Positions 51,647 to 63,212 of a stretch of 64,000 nucleotides of DNA are shown in pieces. The stretch spans positions 19,778,942 through 19,842,941 of the forward strand of contig CM064495.1 in the NCBI GenBank assembly GCA_032716605.1, given 5' to 3'. Origin of the DNA: Paralithodes platypus. Lineage: Eukaryota > Arthropoda > Malacostraca > Decapoda > Lithodidae. The notes beneath the pieces were generated by a model that was given only the letters and a program-made list of their open reading frames with translations, did not search any database and was not told where the DNA came from. Every line of letters starts with the position of its first letter. Position 1 is the first letter of the stretch. Both the position numbers and the translations under genes were made by a program.

Positions 51647-52940
51647 TACCTTCCATGGGAATCTGTATTGTGGGCAATATAGTGGTGTCTTTCGTGCTAC
51701 CTAGTGTCAAAGTTGTAGTACCCTCTGGTTTGACGTCTTTGACTTTGTCTGCTGTAGGACACAACTTGTCAAAGTGATGTCCTTTACAGTGGCGACAGGG
51801 CCTTAAGTATGTAGCAGTACATTGTCCCTGCTTACCATGTTCCTTACTCAGACAACCTACACATAGCTTCAATCTCTTTGCCTGCGCTAGTTTTGTCTCA
51901 TTTGTTGGGTATTTTACACAGAAACTCCATTTATGTTTGTTATTGTTACATAGCTTACATAGAATCTGAGCAGGTTTCTTATATGTACCCTCTTTCTTTC
52001 CTTTAGTCCCCACCGTCATGCTTACAGTTCCCCTCATCTCCACATTCCCACTCCCTCCCGACACATACATTCTCCCATTGTTCAACTGTAGATTACTAAT
52101 TTCTTTACTGAACTGAGTTTTGAACTCCTCCAGATCAAACGATCTAACCTTGTCAAGTATTGCCATAGGAAGCTTCTGACGTAAGATAATGACTATAATT
52201 TCCTGTGTGGTGAGCCCTAGGGTGTCTAGCGATCGAGTATGGCACTCCATATTTGCCCTAAAATTTGCTAACTCCTCAACCTTATACTGTGGTTCTGCGA
52301 GCTTTAACAAGGCAACGACATGGGCCATCTTCAACTGCTCTTGATCCCCATATGTGGACTGTAATAGTTGTACTGCCTCAAGATAGCTATCACCTACTAC
52401 CGCAAAACCCTCTATCAAATGTAAGGCCTCTCCTTCCATTTGTCCTTTCAGATAGTGAAACTTACGGACATTATCCAAAGAGGATTCATGAACTGTAGAC
52501 CGAAATACATCCCAAAAAGCTAACCACTCAGTCAATTTGCCCCCAAATGTAGGAAGATTGAGCGTTGGGAGGTGCACAGTGTGTTTCGGGTCAACCCTTC
52601 TATGGGCATCGTTCTCGCCTCCCTTCTTATTTGCGACAGCGCGCTGTAAGTGCTTCGGTTTAAAGACAGGTTCATCATAGAAGGCGCGATTATCACACTC
52701 TGCAATTATCTCTTCCTCCTCTGTCATGCCTGCCACAATCACCTCTCTCAGAGCAACAATACGACCGTGGGTAGCCTGGACATTGTCTATCCTAGCCTCT
52801 AATTCCTCGAGGTCAGCAGTAGTGATGAAAGTGTTGACATCAATAATTAACCTATTTAATACTCCCCGAAGTCCCGCCCTCTGATTTTTAGGGGCTTTGC
52901 TCTGCACCCCAGTAGACCGTGTCCCTTCCTGTTTACTCAT
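51606..52940 (-). pseudogene. BEL/Pao gag with zinc knuckles
   Basis: 444 codons from MSKQEGTRSTG. Middle part of DUF1759 type (LPTLNLPTFGGKLTEWLAFW, FHYLKGQMEGEALHLIEGF, LLQSTYGDQEQL), then Cys/His clusters (CKLCNNNKHKWSFC, LCVGCLSKEHGKQGQC, CRHCKGHHFDKLC) that would bind the RNA genome. The frame then breaks by a small duplication at VCRVLL, where the protease should begin. Confidence 0.85.
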
Positions 52941-53338
52941 TTTGTATGTAAGCCTGTAGGCTATTTACCTAAAATGTTATAATTCCAACGGAAAAAATAG
53001 TAGCCTAGGTAAGAGACGCCGACCGGCAGACTTCTATGTTATGGAGAAAAAATAGCACACCAAATAGCAATACCTACACTAAAGGGTCATATTGAACAAG
53101 ATTTTTTTTTAGGTCAGGTCATATGTCACAGGAAGTCTGAAATGAAAGAGAAAATTATTGGGGGAAGATGATGGGTGGGATGCAGGACTTAGGCAGGCGC
53201 AACGATATCACCCTGCATTCCGGCTCTAACAATCGCTTGGCTAGCTTTACCAGTTTATCATAGAGTTGTTCCTGCATCCTGTTATATGTTGCCTTGCTCA
53301 TTGCCTTAAAAAATCCCTTACTGGTAGCTAATTCCCGA

Positions 53339-53351
53339 GGTCTGGGCACCA
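53339..53351 (-). promoter_or_regulatory. retrotransposon primer-binding site
   Basis: On the minus strand TGGTGCCCAGACC directly inside the 5' LTR, complementary to a tRNA 3' end terminating ..GGTCTGGGCACCA. Which tRNA it is I cannot say from sequence alone. Confidence 0.65.
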
Positions 53352-53356
53352 ATGTG

Positions 53357-53860
53357 GTATACTATCAATGGAAGTAAAATATTTCTAAGCTATAACAATT
53401 CAAACAAAATCAATCTAAATTAAATTACTCCATATCTAAATTGAATTCAATCTGAAACAAGCTAATTTATATCCAAAGGTCTCACATAATAAATTATATA
53501 TAAAGTAAGGTTATAAGGGTTAATATTATCCAGGAATTAACTCACCAATAGTTCCACTTGGCAACGGGACAAAGGAGAACTTTTACCCAATATGGCGGAC
53601 AATGGGGAAGCAAGACTTCGGCCCTGAGGCTCGAGTCAAGTGAAAGAAAGAATCAAATGATTACATGGGAATGGACATGGATACTATGCTTATCTGTCAG
53701 TCAGTCATGGCGTCGATGAGAGCGTCGTGATGGTGTAGATGTAGGCCTATGTATAGCTGTCAGTGTATTGTGATTAGAGGCACAAAAGCTCGATCAACTG
53801 AGGGCGGAAATTAGATGTTAACTGGTCGGTGTTCGTGGAGGCTCTGCCCCTTGTCCAGAC
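53357..53860 (-). repeat. BEL/Pao 5' LTR
   Basis: Same sequence as 46043-46528. With two more bases on each side this copy reads TGGTATAC..GTCCAGACCA, i.e. canonical TG..CA ends, which the left copy lacks. Confidence 0.85.
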
Positions 53861-53862
53861 CA

Positions 53863-54052
53863 TAGACTACATATAACCTAGACACGAAAGTGTGACGTCA
53901 CACGGTTATATAGTTTGCCGCGCGTCCTAGGGATTTGGTGGCAGCACTTTTGTACTGTACAACAACCAAAGCACCTCAGTGGCTTGTCCCTATTATAGAT
54001 AGTCTGTGCGCCGCGTGCACCTGCCAGCTAGCTTGCTGCAGTGTTTCCAAAG
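53863..54052 (+). promoter_or_regulatory. possible promoter-like motifs: CRE palindrome and TATATA
   Basis: GTGTGACGTCACAC, a perfect 14-base palindrome with a CRE core, at 53890-53903, followed four bases later by TATATAG. No transcript is recognised from it. Confidence 0.3.
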
Positions 54053-54698
54053 TTAACCCGGCAAGCGCGATAGGCCTCATGGAAGGCTTCCTATAGGGAA
54101 CGCGATAGGCCTCACGGAAGCAAGACCATAAAAAAAGCCTTCCAAAAAAAAAAGGGCCTATCAAAACAAAGGATTTTGTCTCTAGGTGAGATAATTCCCC
54201 TCTAGTACTCATCCATGTGTTTCTCACCCCTCCCCCTCCCCTCCTTCCCCACCTTATTCCCCCCTCCCCCCCTCCTCAATTATCACCAATTTATCCTCTT
54301 ATTATCATCATTTATCGGTTATTTTTCTCTCCCGCGATAATGTAGCACAAGTGGGTTGCATAAAAGATCGTTATGCAACACCCAGACACCGGCACACACC
54401 GCCCCGCTCGTCTCAGTTGACTCCCAGACAGCGAGAGGGGAGGGCTGCCTGTGGCTCTCTCTCGCCTGAGATTATGACCGGGTGGCCAATATCTTCGTTT
54501 TTCACCACCCAAATGCTTTTCCCACTTATTTTAGCACTCTTGAAGGTTCATATATACATCATATATGTAAAATAAAAGCATACCGAAAACAAATAATGCT
54601 TTATATTGTAAATATAACGAATTCTGTCAGAATCCAGGGCTAGAAATGCACAAATAACTACCCTAGCACCTAGGTCTATATCGCGCTTGTCAGGTTAA
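54053..54698. mobile_element. TTAA-type MITE (piggyBac-like)
   Basis: Ends TTAACCCGGCAAGCGCGATA (54053-54072) and the complement of TTAACCTGACAAGCGCGATA (to 54698), 18 of 20 matching, TTAA at both borders. GCGATAGGCCTCA.GGAAG is repeated near 54067 and 54099. 646 bases, no transposase. Related to 21855-22335. Confidence 0.75.
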
Positions 54699-55385
54699 GG
54701 GAATATCCGCAAAACGAGGGAGCAATAGATTAAAGAGGGAACGTATTTAAGAGTTAATTAATGTTGGTAAAAACACTTGTAAATTATTTAGTATAAATTA
54801 GATATATATATATAAGCAAGATAAAAACATTAAGTATACATATACACTATAAAACATAGGCTACTCATATATGATGCAAGCTGTATACCTTCAAGCAACA
54901 CAACAAGAATTAAATTGTCATTTTGAATATATATTAGTAAGTTACATGTTATGTAGATGTTAATTTGTCAAGTAGCACTAAAACTGGACATTTATACTTA
55001 TGACATCTTGGGATATTTTGTCCCACCATTGACGTTGGCAACTCCCGAATCTCACATCAACAATGGCGGGTGTTGGAGGAGTTTTGCTTGTGTACCTCCT
55101 CATAATGACGACAATTACACGATGACTGGCCTTTACAGTAGCCTCTACTTATGTCTATTTAACTATGTCATGTCTACAGAGTCTCTGGATAATGTTTAAT
55201 TGCTTATTAATAGCGTTATTAGTACAAGGTAGGGATTATTACGAATTAATGAGGACCAAGGACAAGGATAGTCAATATAATGTCTTTGTGGGGACCCTCC
55301 CCTCTCATTGTCCTTTGCGATTGTGCTGCCATCTCTCGAACGCGCGGATCCCTATTTACAGATTTGTGGCGTCTTCTTTCGTCTC
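54699..55385 (+). other. spacer without recognised gene
   Basis: AT-rich up to about 55200, then unassigned sequence to the broken end of the DIRS element. No gene seen. Confidence 0.45.
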
Positions 55386-55389
55386 TAGG

Positions 55390-56298
55390 TCATATGTACT
55401 CTATGGTCCACGGCACATGCCAATATGCGTCCTGGAGACCCAGGGATATCACCCAGCAGCCGGGACGGAGCGCCAACCGCACCTGACTGATGGTGAGCAT
55501 CCGAAAGCGGTCGTTCACGATATGCAAATAGATGCACGACAGGTCGACCACCGGTCCCATCGCATCGCAGTCCTTCTGTGGGACCAGAAACACATGTGAG
55601 AGGAAGACCCGCTTGAGTGGCGAGAGTACCCGAACAATCCCATGCTCGAGCATTGACATGATAACCGTGGCCACGTCTGGAGAGACGTGCCGATGTCGGG
55701 GAGGACATCTGAGAGGGGGCCTAGACCGCCCCCTCCAGGACAGATCCCGCACCACAACCCGACGCGCCCACGACCGGCGAGGCCATTGCCGATAGTGGGG
55801 GTAAAAGAAGTCGGGAGGGGCCACTTGTGTGAGCCTCAACACTCGTGCGGGGAGGCGGTCGGGAGAGAAGGGGGAAAAAACCCAGGAGGAACTAGCGGTG
55901 TGCTGAGCCAGCATAGTCGGCAGTCTTGCCGCGGTGAGACTGACCACCACGGGCACCCCCTCCCCCGTAGCGACCGCGTCCCTAAAACCTGCGCGGAGGA
56001 TCCTGCGCAGGGCGGCGATGCACCTGCCTCTGGTCGGTACGCCGCGAGGACGCCTCAATGGCGAGCGGACGAGATGAGCGAAGAGACGAGCGGCGGACAG
56101 AAGGGTGCATTGCCCGTCCCCTACCCCCTTGGTATCGCCCATCGATGGCACCTCGCCAAGGCTGGCGTCCCCTCGGCGGACCGGCCTTCCTCCCACGACC
56201 CTGGGAGGAAGCGGCTGCGGGAGGCCGCGACGCCCCAGAAACACGGGGTGCGAAGTGTCCCGCAGTCGCAAAGAGGTAAGTCTCTTGCCACGCACCAT
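55390..56298 (-). pseudogene. DIRS reverse transcriptase N-terminal part
   Basis: 302 open codons. The recognisable domain is the last ~90 residues; the first 200 are Arg/Pro-rich and include HVSPDVATVIMSMLEHGIVR just before the RT core. The catalytic YxDD would lie in the missing part. Confidence 0.7.
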
Positions 56299-56399
56299 CC
56301 GAGAAGAGACCCTCAGTTGCGAGCTCAGAGAGGAGCAGCTTCGTCCTGATCTCCGCGGGCGCCTTCTTACAGAAGGCCACCCTCAGCGACGGTCTACAC

Positions 56400-57332
56400 T
56401 TAGCATGGACGGACGGCACCCTGAAGGTCACCCACTGAGGTCAGGGCGAGCTGCAGCTGCACGCGCCGCAAGGTCTCCCAACCCTTCTTGAGGTCACCAG
56501 CAGGCTCGGCTTCAAGAAGCCGGAGGTGAATCCTCGCCATTTGGAACAGCAGGAGGGTGGAGAGCAAGCGAGCGGCGCGTTGCCGGAGCCGGTGATCCCG
56601 ATCGAGGGCACTCTTCTCCGATAGCACGAAGAAAGACGTGGGCAACTGGTCAAACACAATGTTAGGGGCATTCAGCCATGACCAATATGTGGGAGAGACC
56701 CCAGATGATGACAGGACTAGCCCAGACATAAAAGTGTTGTCAGGGGGCGGGAGAGAAACAAAGCCCTCAGCAGACCTGACGCCAAAACCAACCCCCTCCG
56801 CCAGTCACCGATCCCAAGGCCCGTCCTCAAGATTAGTGAGCCCGAGCATGACGTTGCCTGCAGCATCGCGAGCACTTTTCACCAGAGGAAGACCGGCAAT
56901 GGCTGACAGAGCGGGAGCATCAGCTAAGATGTCTCGGCGGGTGTAGTCCGACCAGAAACGTGTAGACCCAGAGGGAGATACCCTAGGACGGTATGTAAAA
57001 AACTGCAAATCCACCTCTGGGACTAGGCCGTCCGGAGTCAGTGCCCGGAAGATACCCGGAGCACTAATCTGCATATTCCAATTCTCAGCAACTGGCCGTT
57101 CCCCCCGTGCATGAGTGGCGGCACGTTCCGGGTGAGTAGCCACCACATTCTGCCAAGACGCAGGCTCGCCATACAAAGAAGGGACGACACGTTTGGGAAT
57201 CTTAAACTTAGACAATGGGGGAACACTAACGGGCTGGCCAACCATCCCCAGCCCGCACCCAGGCAGCACGACGAAAGACGGTGAAGGAGCCGGAGAGGGG
57301 GCTGGCGCAGGCAGAGCCGCGGCCGCCACCAC
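56400..57332 (-). pseudogene. DIRS gag-like region
   Basis: Two open stretches (56805-57332 and 56400-56729) read as one gag-like region with a frameshift between them. The first begins with an Ala/Pro-rich run. It is unlike host genes nearby, and identification rests on position before the RT. Confidence 0.5.
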
Positions 57333-58273
57333 AGGGGTTGCTGGGCCAGTAGGCAGTTGACCTTAGTAAAGGGGAAAGGCCAGTAAAATCATCAGATATC
57401 TACATCCAAGCGTCCCAACCGAATTGTCTAGCATCACAGCTGACGTGGGAGCGTCCGGGGGAAAAGAGAAGAGAGGCAAAGCATAGGCCCGACCTAGAGT
57501 AGGATAGAACCCACCCGAGGGCGGAACGGGCCCCGGGAGGCCCTAACCCAGATGCCAGAGGCTCGTAATAGAGCGGTCCTGTAAGAGAAGGTGTCGAGTC
57601 AGAGACCTGGAGCGGGAGTCATCCACGCACTAGGGCGGAGCGAGCCGATTGCAGCCCGTCCTAGAGACCCGCGGCACCGGTGAGGGTGGAAGGAAAAAAA
57701 CACTCAAGATACCGGTGAGCACAATGTAGGTTAAGACCGTGGCTCAGGAGCTGGAATCAGACGAAAACTGGTGCCCCCAAGATGGGTTAGAAAAACCGTA
57801 GACAGGCAAGCAAGAGCAAGCCTAGGAGGCAACAGTGTCTGACATCCAAAACGCCCCCCCCCCCAAACAAAAAAAAAGTTAGGCTAAGCGAAAAGTCGGC
57901 CTAGCCTAAAGAGGGGCAGGGAAAAAAGAAGCCCGACGTCGGAACGTAGAGCCCACTGCAAAACCGCGGTCGTGCAGGAATGTTAGCACGACCAGTATGT
58001 CGGACGGCAGAGAGCGGCCAAACAATCAGAGGATCACCGAAGACCGCATGTGCGGGGATCCTGGGGTATGCGGCAGACGAACCAGAGAAGGAACTCGGAC
58101 ACTGTTGCCAACCCAAAAAATACCAAGAAGAGGGTTTCACATTTCTGAGTTTTGCAGGAGCCGTGCATTGTTGTTGTTGTTGTTGTTTTTGGCGCACTCT
58201 CCCATCCAGGAGTTCGGTCTATGAACGATGGCTGTTTCCTTATTGTTATTTGTATTTGTTAAACATTTTCATA

Positions 58274-58693
58274 TTACTTATATATTTCTTTTCTCAAATT
58301 AACGATAGTCTCCCTCCTTTTTAGAACTGTTCTTATAATCTCTGCTACCCTTTTTAATTCATTTTGTTCAAATATTTCCCTCAAGTTGTCCCTGCCTCTC
58401 TGATCTTTGTATAGGTCTTCGTATGATTCACAGTTGAACAGGTGCATTTGATTTTCATTTTCATTTTGACAAATATCGCACAATAGGTTAGGTTCATATT
58501 TGTTTTTGAAGTTTTCTTTTACTTCTATCATTCTTGTCCTTGTCATAAAAATTGTTCTGGCATTTTCAAAGCTTAAGTCCTCAATATAATTACTTGATAT
58601 GTCTTGTTCAACAGCTTCTCTAGTTTTACTTCCACTTCTCATACCTTCTATTATCTCTTCCCTATTTTTGATTTGCACTTTATCTTTAATCAA
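58274..58693 (-). mobile_element. LINE C-terminal fragment with zinc cluster
   Basis: 139 codons on the minus strand: ARTIFMTRTRMIEVKENFKN, then CDICQNENENQMHLFNC, a C-x2-C..H..C cluster found near the end of many LINE ORF2 proteins. No RT part remains. It abuts the oppositely oriented LINE fragment at 58692. Confidence 0.6.
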
Positions 58694-59554
58694 GAAGATC
58701 TGAATCGCCTACTGGACTGGGCAGATTCCAACAACATGAGGATGAACGGCGAGAAATTCGAATTGCTAAGGTACGGCCCTCTGCAAACCATCAAAGAGAG
58801 CACCAGCTACCAGGCAAATCAAGAAACCATCACTCCAAAAGAACATGTGCGGGATCTGGGAGTAACAATGAGTACAGATGGAACTTTTTCTCGCCACATC
58901 AACCAAACCACCGAGACAGCTAGGAGATTCGCAGGATGGATACTCAGGACCTTCCAAACTAGAGAGAGGGCCTGTATGCTGACACTCTGGAAGGCTCTGG
59001 TCCTCCCAAAGGTGGAATACTGCTGCCAGCTATGGACTCCCCACAAGATAGGTGACATCGGCAAACTGGAGTCTCTACAGAGGACCTTCACCAGCAGGAT
59101 CTGGGGACTCCAACACATGAACTACTGGGAACGCCTGAAGGAGTTGCGGCTCTACTCCCTTCAGAGACGACGAGAACGTTACCTAGTGATTTATGTGTGG
59201 AAGACCCTAGAAGGGCTGGTACCTGACGTGGGACTAGTCATCAACAATCACGTTAGAAAAGGGCGACTGTGCTACATCAAGAGGACTGAGGCTACCTCTC
59301 AGAAAATAGCAACAGTCGCCCACAACAACTTCAGCAAAAATGGGGCTCCCCTCTTCAATACTGTACCAAAGGCCGTCCGGGAACTGACGGGAGTCACGAC
59401 AGACTCCTTCAAGCGTCAGCTGGACCTATGGCTGGCTACAGTACCAGACGAACCCCCAATACTAGGATATACCAGCACCGCATCCGACTCGTTAGTAAAT
59501 AGACGGAACGAGGGAGTTGCGGAGCTGCCTGGCTGCAGCGGAAGTCCACTTTAG
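58692..59554 (+). mobile_element. LINE 3' fragment, reverse transcriptase C-terminal part
   Basis: Same family type as 1-1011: LLDWADSNNMRMNGEKFELL, HVRDLGVTMSTDGTFSRHI, RRFAGWILRTFQTRE, VLPKVEYCCQLWTPHKIGDI, RRRERYLVIYVWKTLEGLVP, then GAPLFNTVPKAVRELTGV. It starts just after the position of the catalytic Asp pair. The coding stretch is unbroken to 59554. Confidence 0.78.
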
Positions 59555-61160
59555 CTACGTCCACAGAGGACGGAATTCTACCAAGTATGACCAAGTAAGT
59601 AATTGCTTAGCTTCGATTTCACTCATTCTTTCAAGATTTTCAGTTATATTGTATTTTTCTTTAAGAATACTGTTATGCCCTGTTTTTCTACAGGATTAAC
59701 TTGGGTGATGTGGGCTCTATCTGACTGGGTATATAAGGCTGCATGCACAATACAAGGTATGAGGAATAGAGAACACAAAATAAACACACGGTCACACGAC
59801 ACACGATCACGTTTATTTAAGTAGATGAATAAAAAGCATAGAAAGATAGTAATACTCTTACAAAACAAATAATAGAAGGGAACTGCTAGCATTAGCGGAT
59901 CTGGATGGAGCCTAGTCTCCCACTTCCAACGTTCAGGTATACTCTTCTGATCACTGGTTTAGTTAGCAAGTTTTATAATACTGGAAGACCTCAATGTACT
60001 TATGTATTCACTTTCACTAATTAGATTTCTTACTGGTAGGTCGGGTGCCCAAGTAGCGGCTCACAGTTAGAATTAGACACGCGTATATTTTAGAACACGG
60101 AAATTCTAGTAACCTCAAGGGGGTACTGATCTAAGATTTATATTCTTATGGCAGAAATACGTAGAACACAAATCAGTGGGCGAACGTTAGATATTATTAG
60201 GGTTTTAATATCTGAATAAGGTAATTACGAGAGTCGATGTCGCCTGTTAATTAATGAACACTGATACGCTTAGTACGTCCCAAATGGAATGGTTAAATAT
60301 GAGTTACACTGGGCAAAGTTATAGCCACTTCATAGAAAAGTTAATAAGTCAATGTCGAACTAGTACTATAACACGTTAGTACTAATAAAGTGAATCTTGA
60401 ATAGTATTTGTTGGTCTGGTCCTGGTTATCTTGCTTCCGGTGATGTTGGGGGCTAACGACTGGTTCCTCGGCCGTCCAGGTGGTCCAAATGTAGGAAGTT
60501 CTCAAGTCGGATCTCTTGGCGATCGGTGCTGGCTACACACTTATATACCCACTAATTTGTGTGAAGGTTATAAGGTGCACGTTGGTACTTGTACGTGGAC
60601 AGATCTTCCATTTAACTTCTGCCACGGAGTCTGCCGGCTCGGGAATCTCTCAACTCAGGAACAACACAAGGGCAGAGCTAGAGGTCAACTTCAGGATGGG
60701 TACCACTAGTTGGTGTCTATCTTTCAACTGATTTTACTGGGGGCGGGAGCTGGGTTTATAGGCTCGGTTCTGGACCCTGTAGGCCATAGGGATCTTGAGT
60801 CTTATGGACTTATTGGAGCTCTCAATAGATATGGGGACTAGGTAAGATGGTGATTACTGTTGTGACACATGGCTATAGGAAGCCTTCATCTTGTGATATA
60901 ACTGAGCCTTAGTAAGAGGTACTATTTTGGCTATACTGGAAGTATTTATGGGAGGGAGACTGGATCTACTTTGCGGGGAGGGCTGGGACAGCTGTGATAG
61001 GGGCGTCTCTCTTATATTGCTCAGTCTTCATTCTATGGCATAGCTGAGGTGCTAATTTGCTTATCCGAGTATGCAAGAAAGGTGAATGGATGATTGTGGG
61101 TAAAAAGAGGTGAGTAAGGGGGTTAGACATGCATGGTTAGTTCATTGATAGGAAGAATTC
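59555..61160 (+). other. unassigned region
   Basis: AT-rich to about 60400, then more balanced. An AATAAA lies near 59778 beside ACACGGTCACACGACACACG. No gene or repeat family is recognised. Confidence 0.4.
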
Positions 61161-61165
61161 CTGGG

Positions 61166-61510
61166 CTACCTGGCAATGACCCGGAAGTCAAAACAGGGGT
61201 CAGGTATACCTCCGCGGGGTGGGGGTCTCCCTCCTCGGGTGGGTAAAAAAGGGGTAGCCGGGCGCTCTCTCTCTGGGATGGTCGTCCGGCGGCTGTGGCT
61301 AGGGGCTTGCCATATCACCAGTTTTTGTAATAACCCTCTGTTTATGAGACAGATGTGGGTCTTCTTAATATCCAAACCGAAGGTGCCTTGGCTAGCTGGT
61401 TTTAATCGGTTGGTTGTTAATCGTATGGTTTGCTGGATGTGGTGGAGACTGGTTGCTAACTCTGCCACATTTATCTGGAAGTATGGCAATAGAAGTTAGT
61501 TACTGGTGAG
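61166..61510 (-). mobile_element. possible LINE reverse transcriptase remnant
   Basis: A minus-strand frame reading AELATSLHHIQQTIRLTTNR then LDIKKTHICLIN resembles the stretch after the RT catalytic box (long helix, then a K-T motif). The catalytic box itself is not visible and the rest is Arg/Pro-rich. Weak call. Confidence 0.3.
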
Positions 61511-62356
61511 GCGGCTAGCCTCGCACCGACGACCATTGGGTGCAGGGATGTGAATAGGTTGTAAGAGAATAGATGGCATGCAAGGGGTTAGTAAAGTTCT
61601 AATGTTGTTCTGGCCTAATAAGGGATAGGCAGGCTGGATAGGAGTATATATATAAAAGGTTGGAGAGCGTTAGCAACGGAAAAATCAAGGATCTTCAAGA
61701 GGTATGAGAGAGAGGCTAGGTCGGACAAGAGTTGAGAAGCGCAGGGTATTTTAATGAGAGGGGAGGAGTTCAGGGGGGCTATAGGGAAATTTGACCCTAA
61801 GGTCTCTGGGCGTGGGGGTGGCATTAGGCTGCAGTTGATATTGGAGTTTGAAAAGGCAGTGAAAGTACGTTAGCCAAATGCTACCGGGGAATGCAACTAT
61901 GGGGTGGTATATGAGTCTGGAAAAGATAGAATTATGTGGACTGTGGGGTTGGGGGGGGGGGGGGGGGGGAGAAGGAGGTGAACTGTAGGTGTGTGCTTGA
62001 CTGTGGGTAAAATGGGGAAAAACATGGTGTATTATTCTTCGTCAGTACGAGGGGTTATGGATACTATTAGTTGGCACAAGCTTTTGCACGTCTAGTTGTC
62101 CCTGGGAACTGTGTTTTCTATGAAATGTATACCAAGAAAAGCGGCAGTTCGTAGGGGTACTTCGTTATTGTTTCGAGGTACTTATGACAGATACTGGTAA
62201 CAAGATTATCTATACAATCTCTGGTTGGAGTAAGAGGTGTAGGACACGAAGCAAATTGGCGTAGTGTGGACTGTGGATACGAAGGAGGTAAGTGGAAGAC
62301 GTATGACAATTGTGGAAAAGTAAATGGAAAAAGGTGAACACAATGGCGGATAAAGA
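61511..62356 (+). other. G-rich unassigned region
   Basis: Contains a G run of about 20 bases (61950-61970). No gene is recognised. Confidence 0.4.
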
Positions 62357-62575
62357 TACTTAACCTAAGGATTGAATACATAGATTTATGGGGCGATGGG
62401 TCTCCAGAAACTTAGTCTGGCAAGACAAGATGTTAGGGAATGTTAATATTAATACTTAACCTAAGGATTGAATACATAGATTTTATGGGGGCGATGGGTC
62501 TTCAGAAACTTAGTCTGGCAAGACAAGGTATGTTAGGGTATGTTAATATTAATATCTTAAACCTAGGGACAGAGC
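62357..62575 (+). repeat. tandem duplication, ~96-99 bp unit
   Basis: Unit 1 62357-62452 and unit 2 62453-62551 share TACTTAACCTAAGGATTGAA through TCTGGCAAGACAAG, differing by a few single-base indels. A third start (CTTAAACCTAGGGA) follows at about 62554. Confidence 0.8.
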
Positions 62576-62666
62576 ATGGGTGTTTTTAATATGAATGTAT
62601 ATTCCTGTTCATCATCATGTAGGACACGAGGGGGTAGTGTACGTGAGGTGTGGAAAAATGGTCAGT

Positions 62667-63212
62667 TTAGAAGGGGTAGGTAGGTGCGGGTTGGAGCTGC
62701 TTAGCCCTGCGGCCTTGGGCCTGTCTGAATTGGCTGGCTCGGTCAGCTGGTCCTTTCGTTCTGTGGACCTTTCTTTCGGGTGTTTCTGTGTGGTGTTCGC
62801 TCGTGGCTTCTGTGGTGGGCTTCTCGTTCTGGGGCATTTTACTTCCCTCTCCTTCATTATAGGCTCGTCCCCGAGCCTCAAGGGTGAAGTAAAAAGAAGC
62901 ATCGTCATGGTGGGTAATTTTGAGGGTATTTAGAAGGTTCCACCAAGCAAGAGAGGGACGGTCAGGTTTCTTTTGCAGGTCAATGTATACCTGTAAGAAT
63001 GTGTCCTCTGTGTTGTGGCGGGCGGTTGCCCGGGCTTGATGTGGGCGTTGTATACGGGCTAAGCGTCCAGTGTTTTTTTTTACTTTAACCTTCCGTATGA
63101 ATGGTTTGTAGCTTTCCCCCGTGGGGGTCGGAGTGAGGTGTGTGGGACTGACAGGAGGTCTGTTTAGTGTGGTGAATGGGTTACTAACCGAAGGGGGATT
63201 CACGCGTGACAA
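62667..63212 (-). CDS. unrecognised frame, possible LINE ORF1 or gag part
   Basis: 181 codons, minus strand, 13-base overlap with the next frame upstream. Basic N-terminal half (SYKPFIRKVKVKKNTGRLAR), then WWNLLNTLKITHHDDASFYF, then a polar Glu/Thr/Lys-rich end. No Cys/His cluster and no family recognised. Its position after a proline-rich frame resembles LINE ORF1 layouts, but this is inference. Confidence 0.35.
   Translation of the reverse strand: MSRVNPPSVSNPFTTLNRPPVSPTHLTPTPTGESYKPFIRKVKVKKNTGRLARIQRPHQARATARHNTEDTFLQVYIDLQKKPDRPSLAWWNLLNTLKITHHDDASFYFTLEARGRAYNEGEGSKMPQNEKPTTEATSEHHTETPERKVHRTKGPADRASQFRQAQGRRAKQLQPAPTYPF

Larger units (their letters stand above)
46043..53860 (-). mobile_element. 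BEL/Pao LTR retrotransposon, dead
   Basis: Two long terminal repeats enclose gag, protease, reverse transcriptase, RNase H, integrase and a DUF5641-like end, in that order on the minus strand, the arrangement usual for BEL/Pao. Frameshifts occur at the gag/protease junction (about 51610), RT/RNase H (about 50035) and in the integrase (about 48070), and two LINE tails are inserted (46660-47372 and 48537-48918). CATAG occurs at both outer borders (46038-46042 and 53861-53865), but the right flank does not continue the RTE copy that the left border interrupts. Confidence 0.88.
55386..58130 (-). mobile_element. DIRS-type (tyrosine-recombinase) retroelement, truncated
   Basis: GC-rich minus-strand element. 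The RT N-terminus at 55390-55690 reads HVFLVPQKD, PVVDLS, FRMLTISQVRLALRPG and LQDAYWHVP, characteristic of DIRS/PAT reverse transcriptases. Upstream (56400-57332) is a gag-like region with IPKRVVPSLYGEPASWQ and FWSDYTRRDILADAPALSAI, in several frames. A leader with poly-C and GC-rich sequence runs to about 58130. RT is cut off after the LQDAYWHV motif; RNase H, methyltransferase-like and recombinase parts are missing. Base composition differs sharply from the AT-rich flanks. Confidence 0.75.

Noticed and set aside
46038..53865. CATAG as a firm 5-bp target duplication of the BEL/Pao element
   Set aside because: The left CATAG is native to the interrupted RTE copy and the right flank does not continue that copy, so chance or rearrangement is possible.
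60431..60731. Short plus-strand frames with Cys/Trp-containing sequence
   Set aside because: Two overlapping short frames without start context, domain or splice support.
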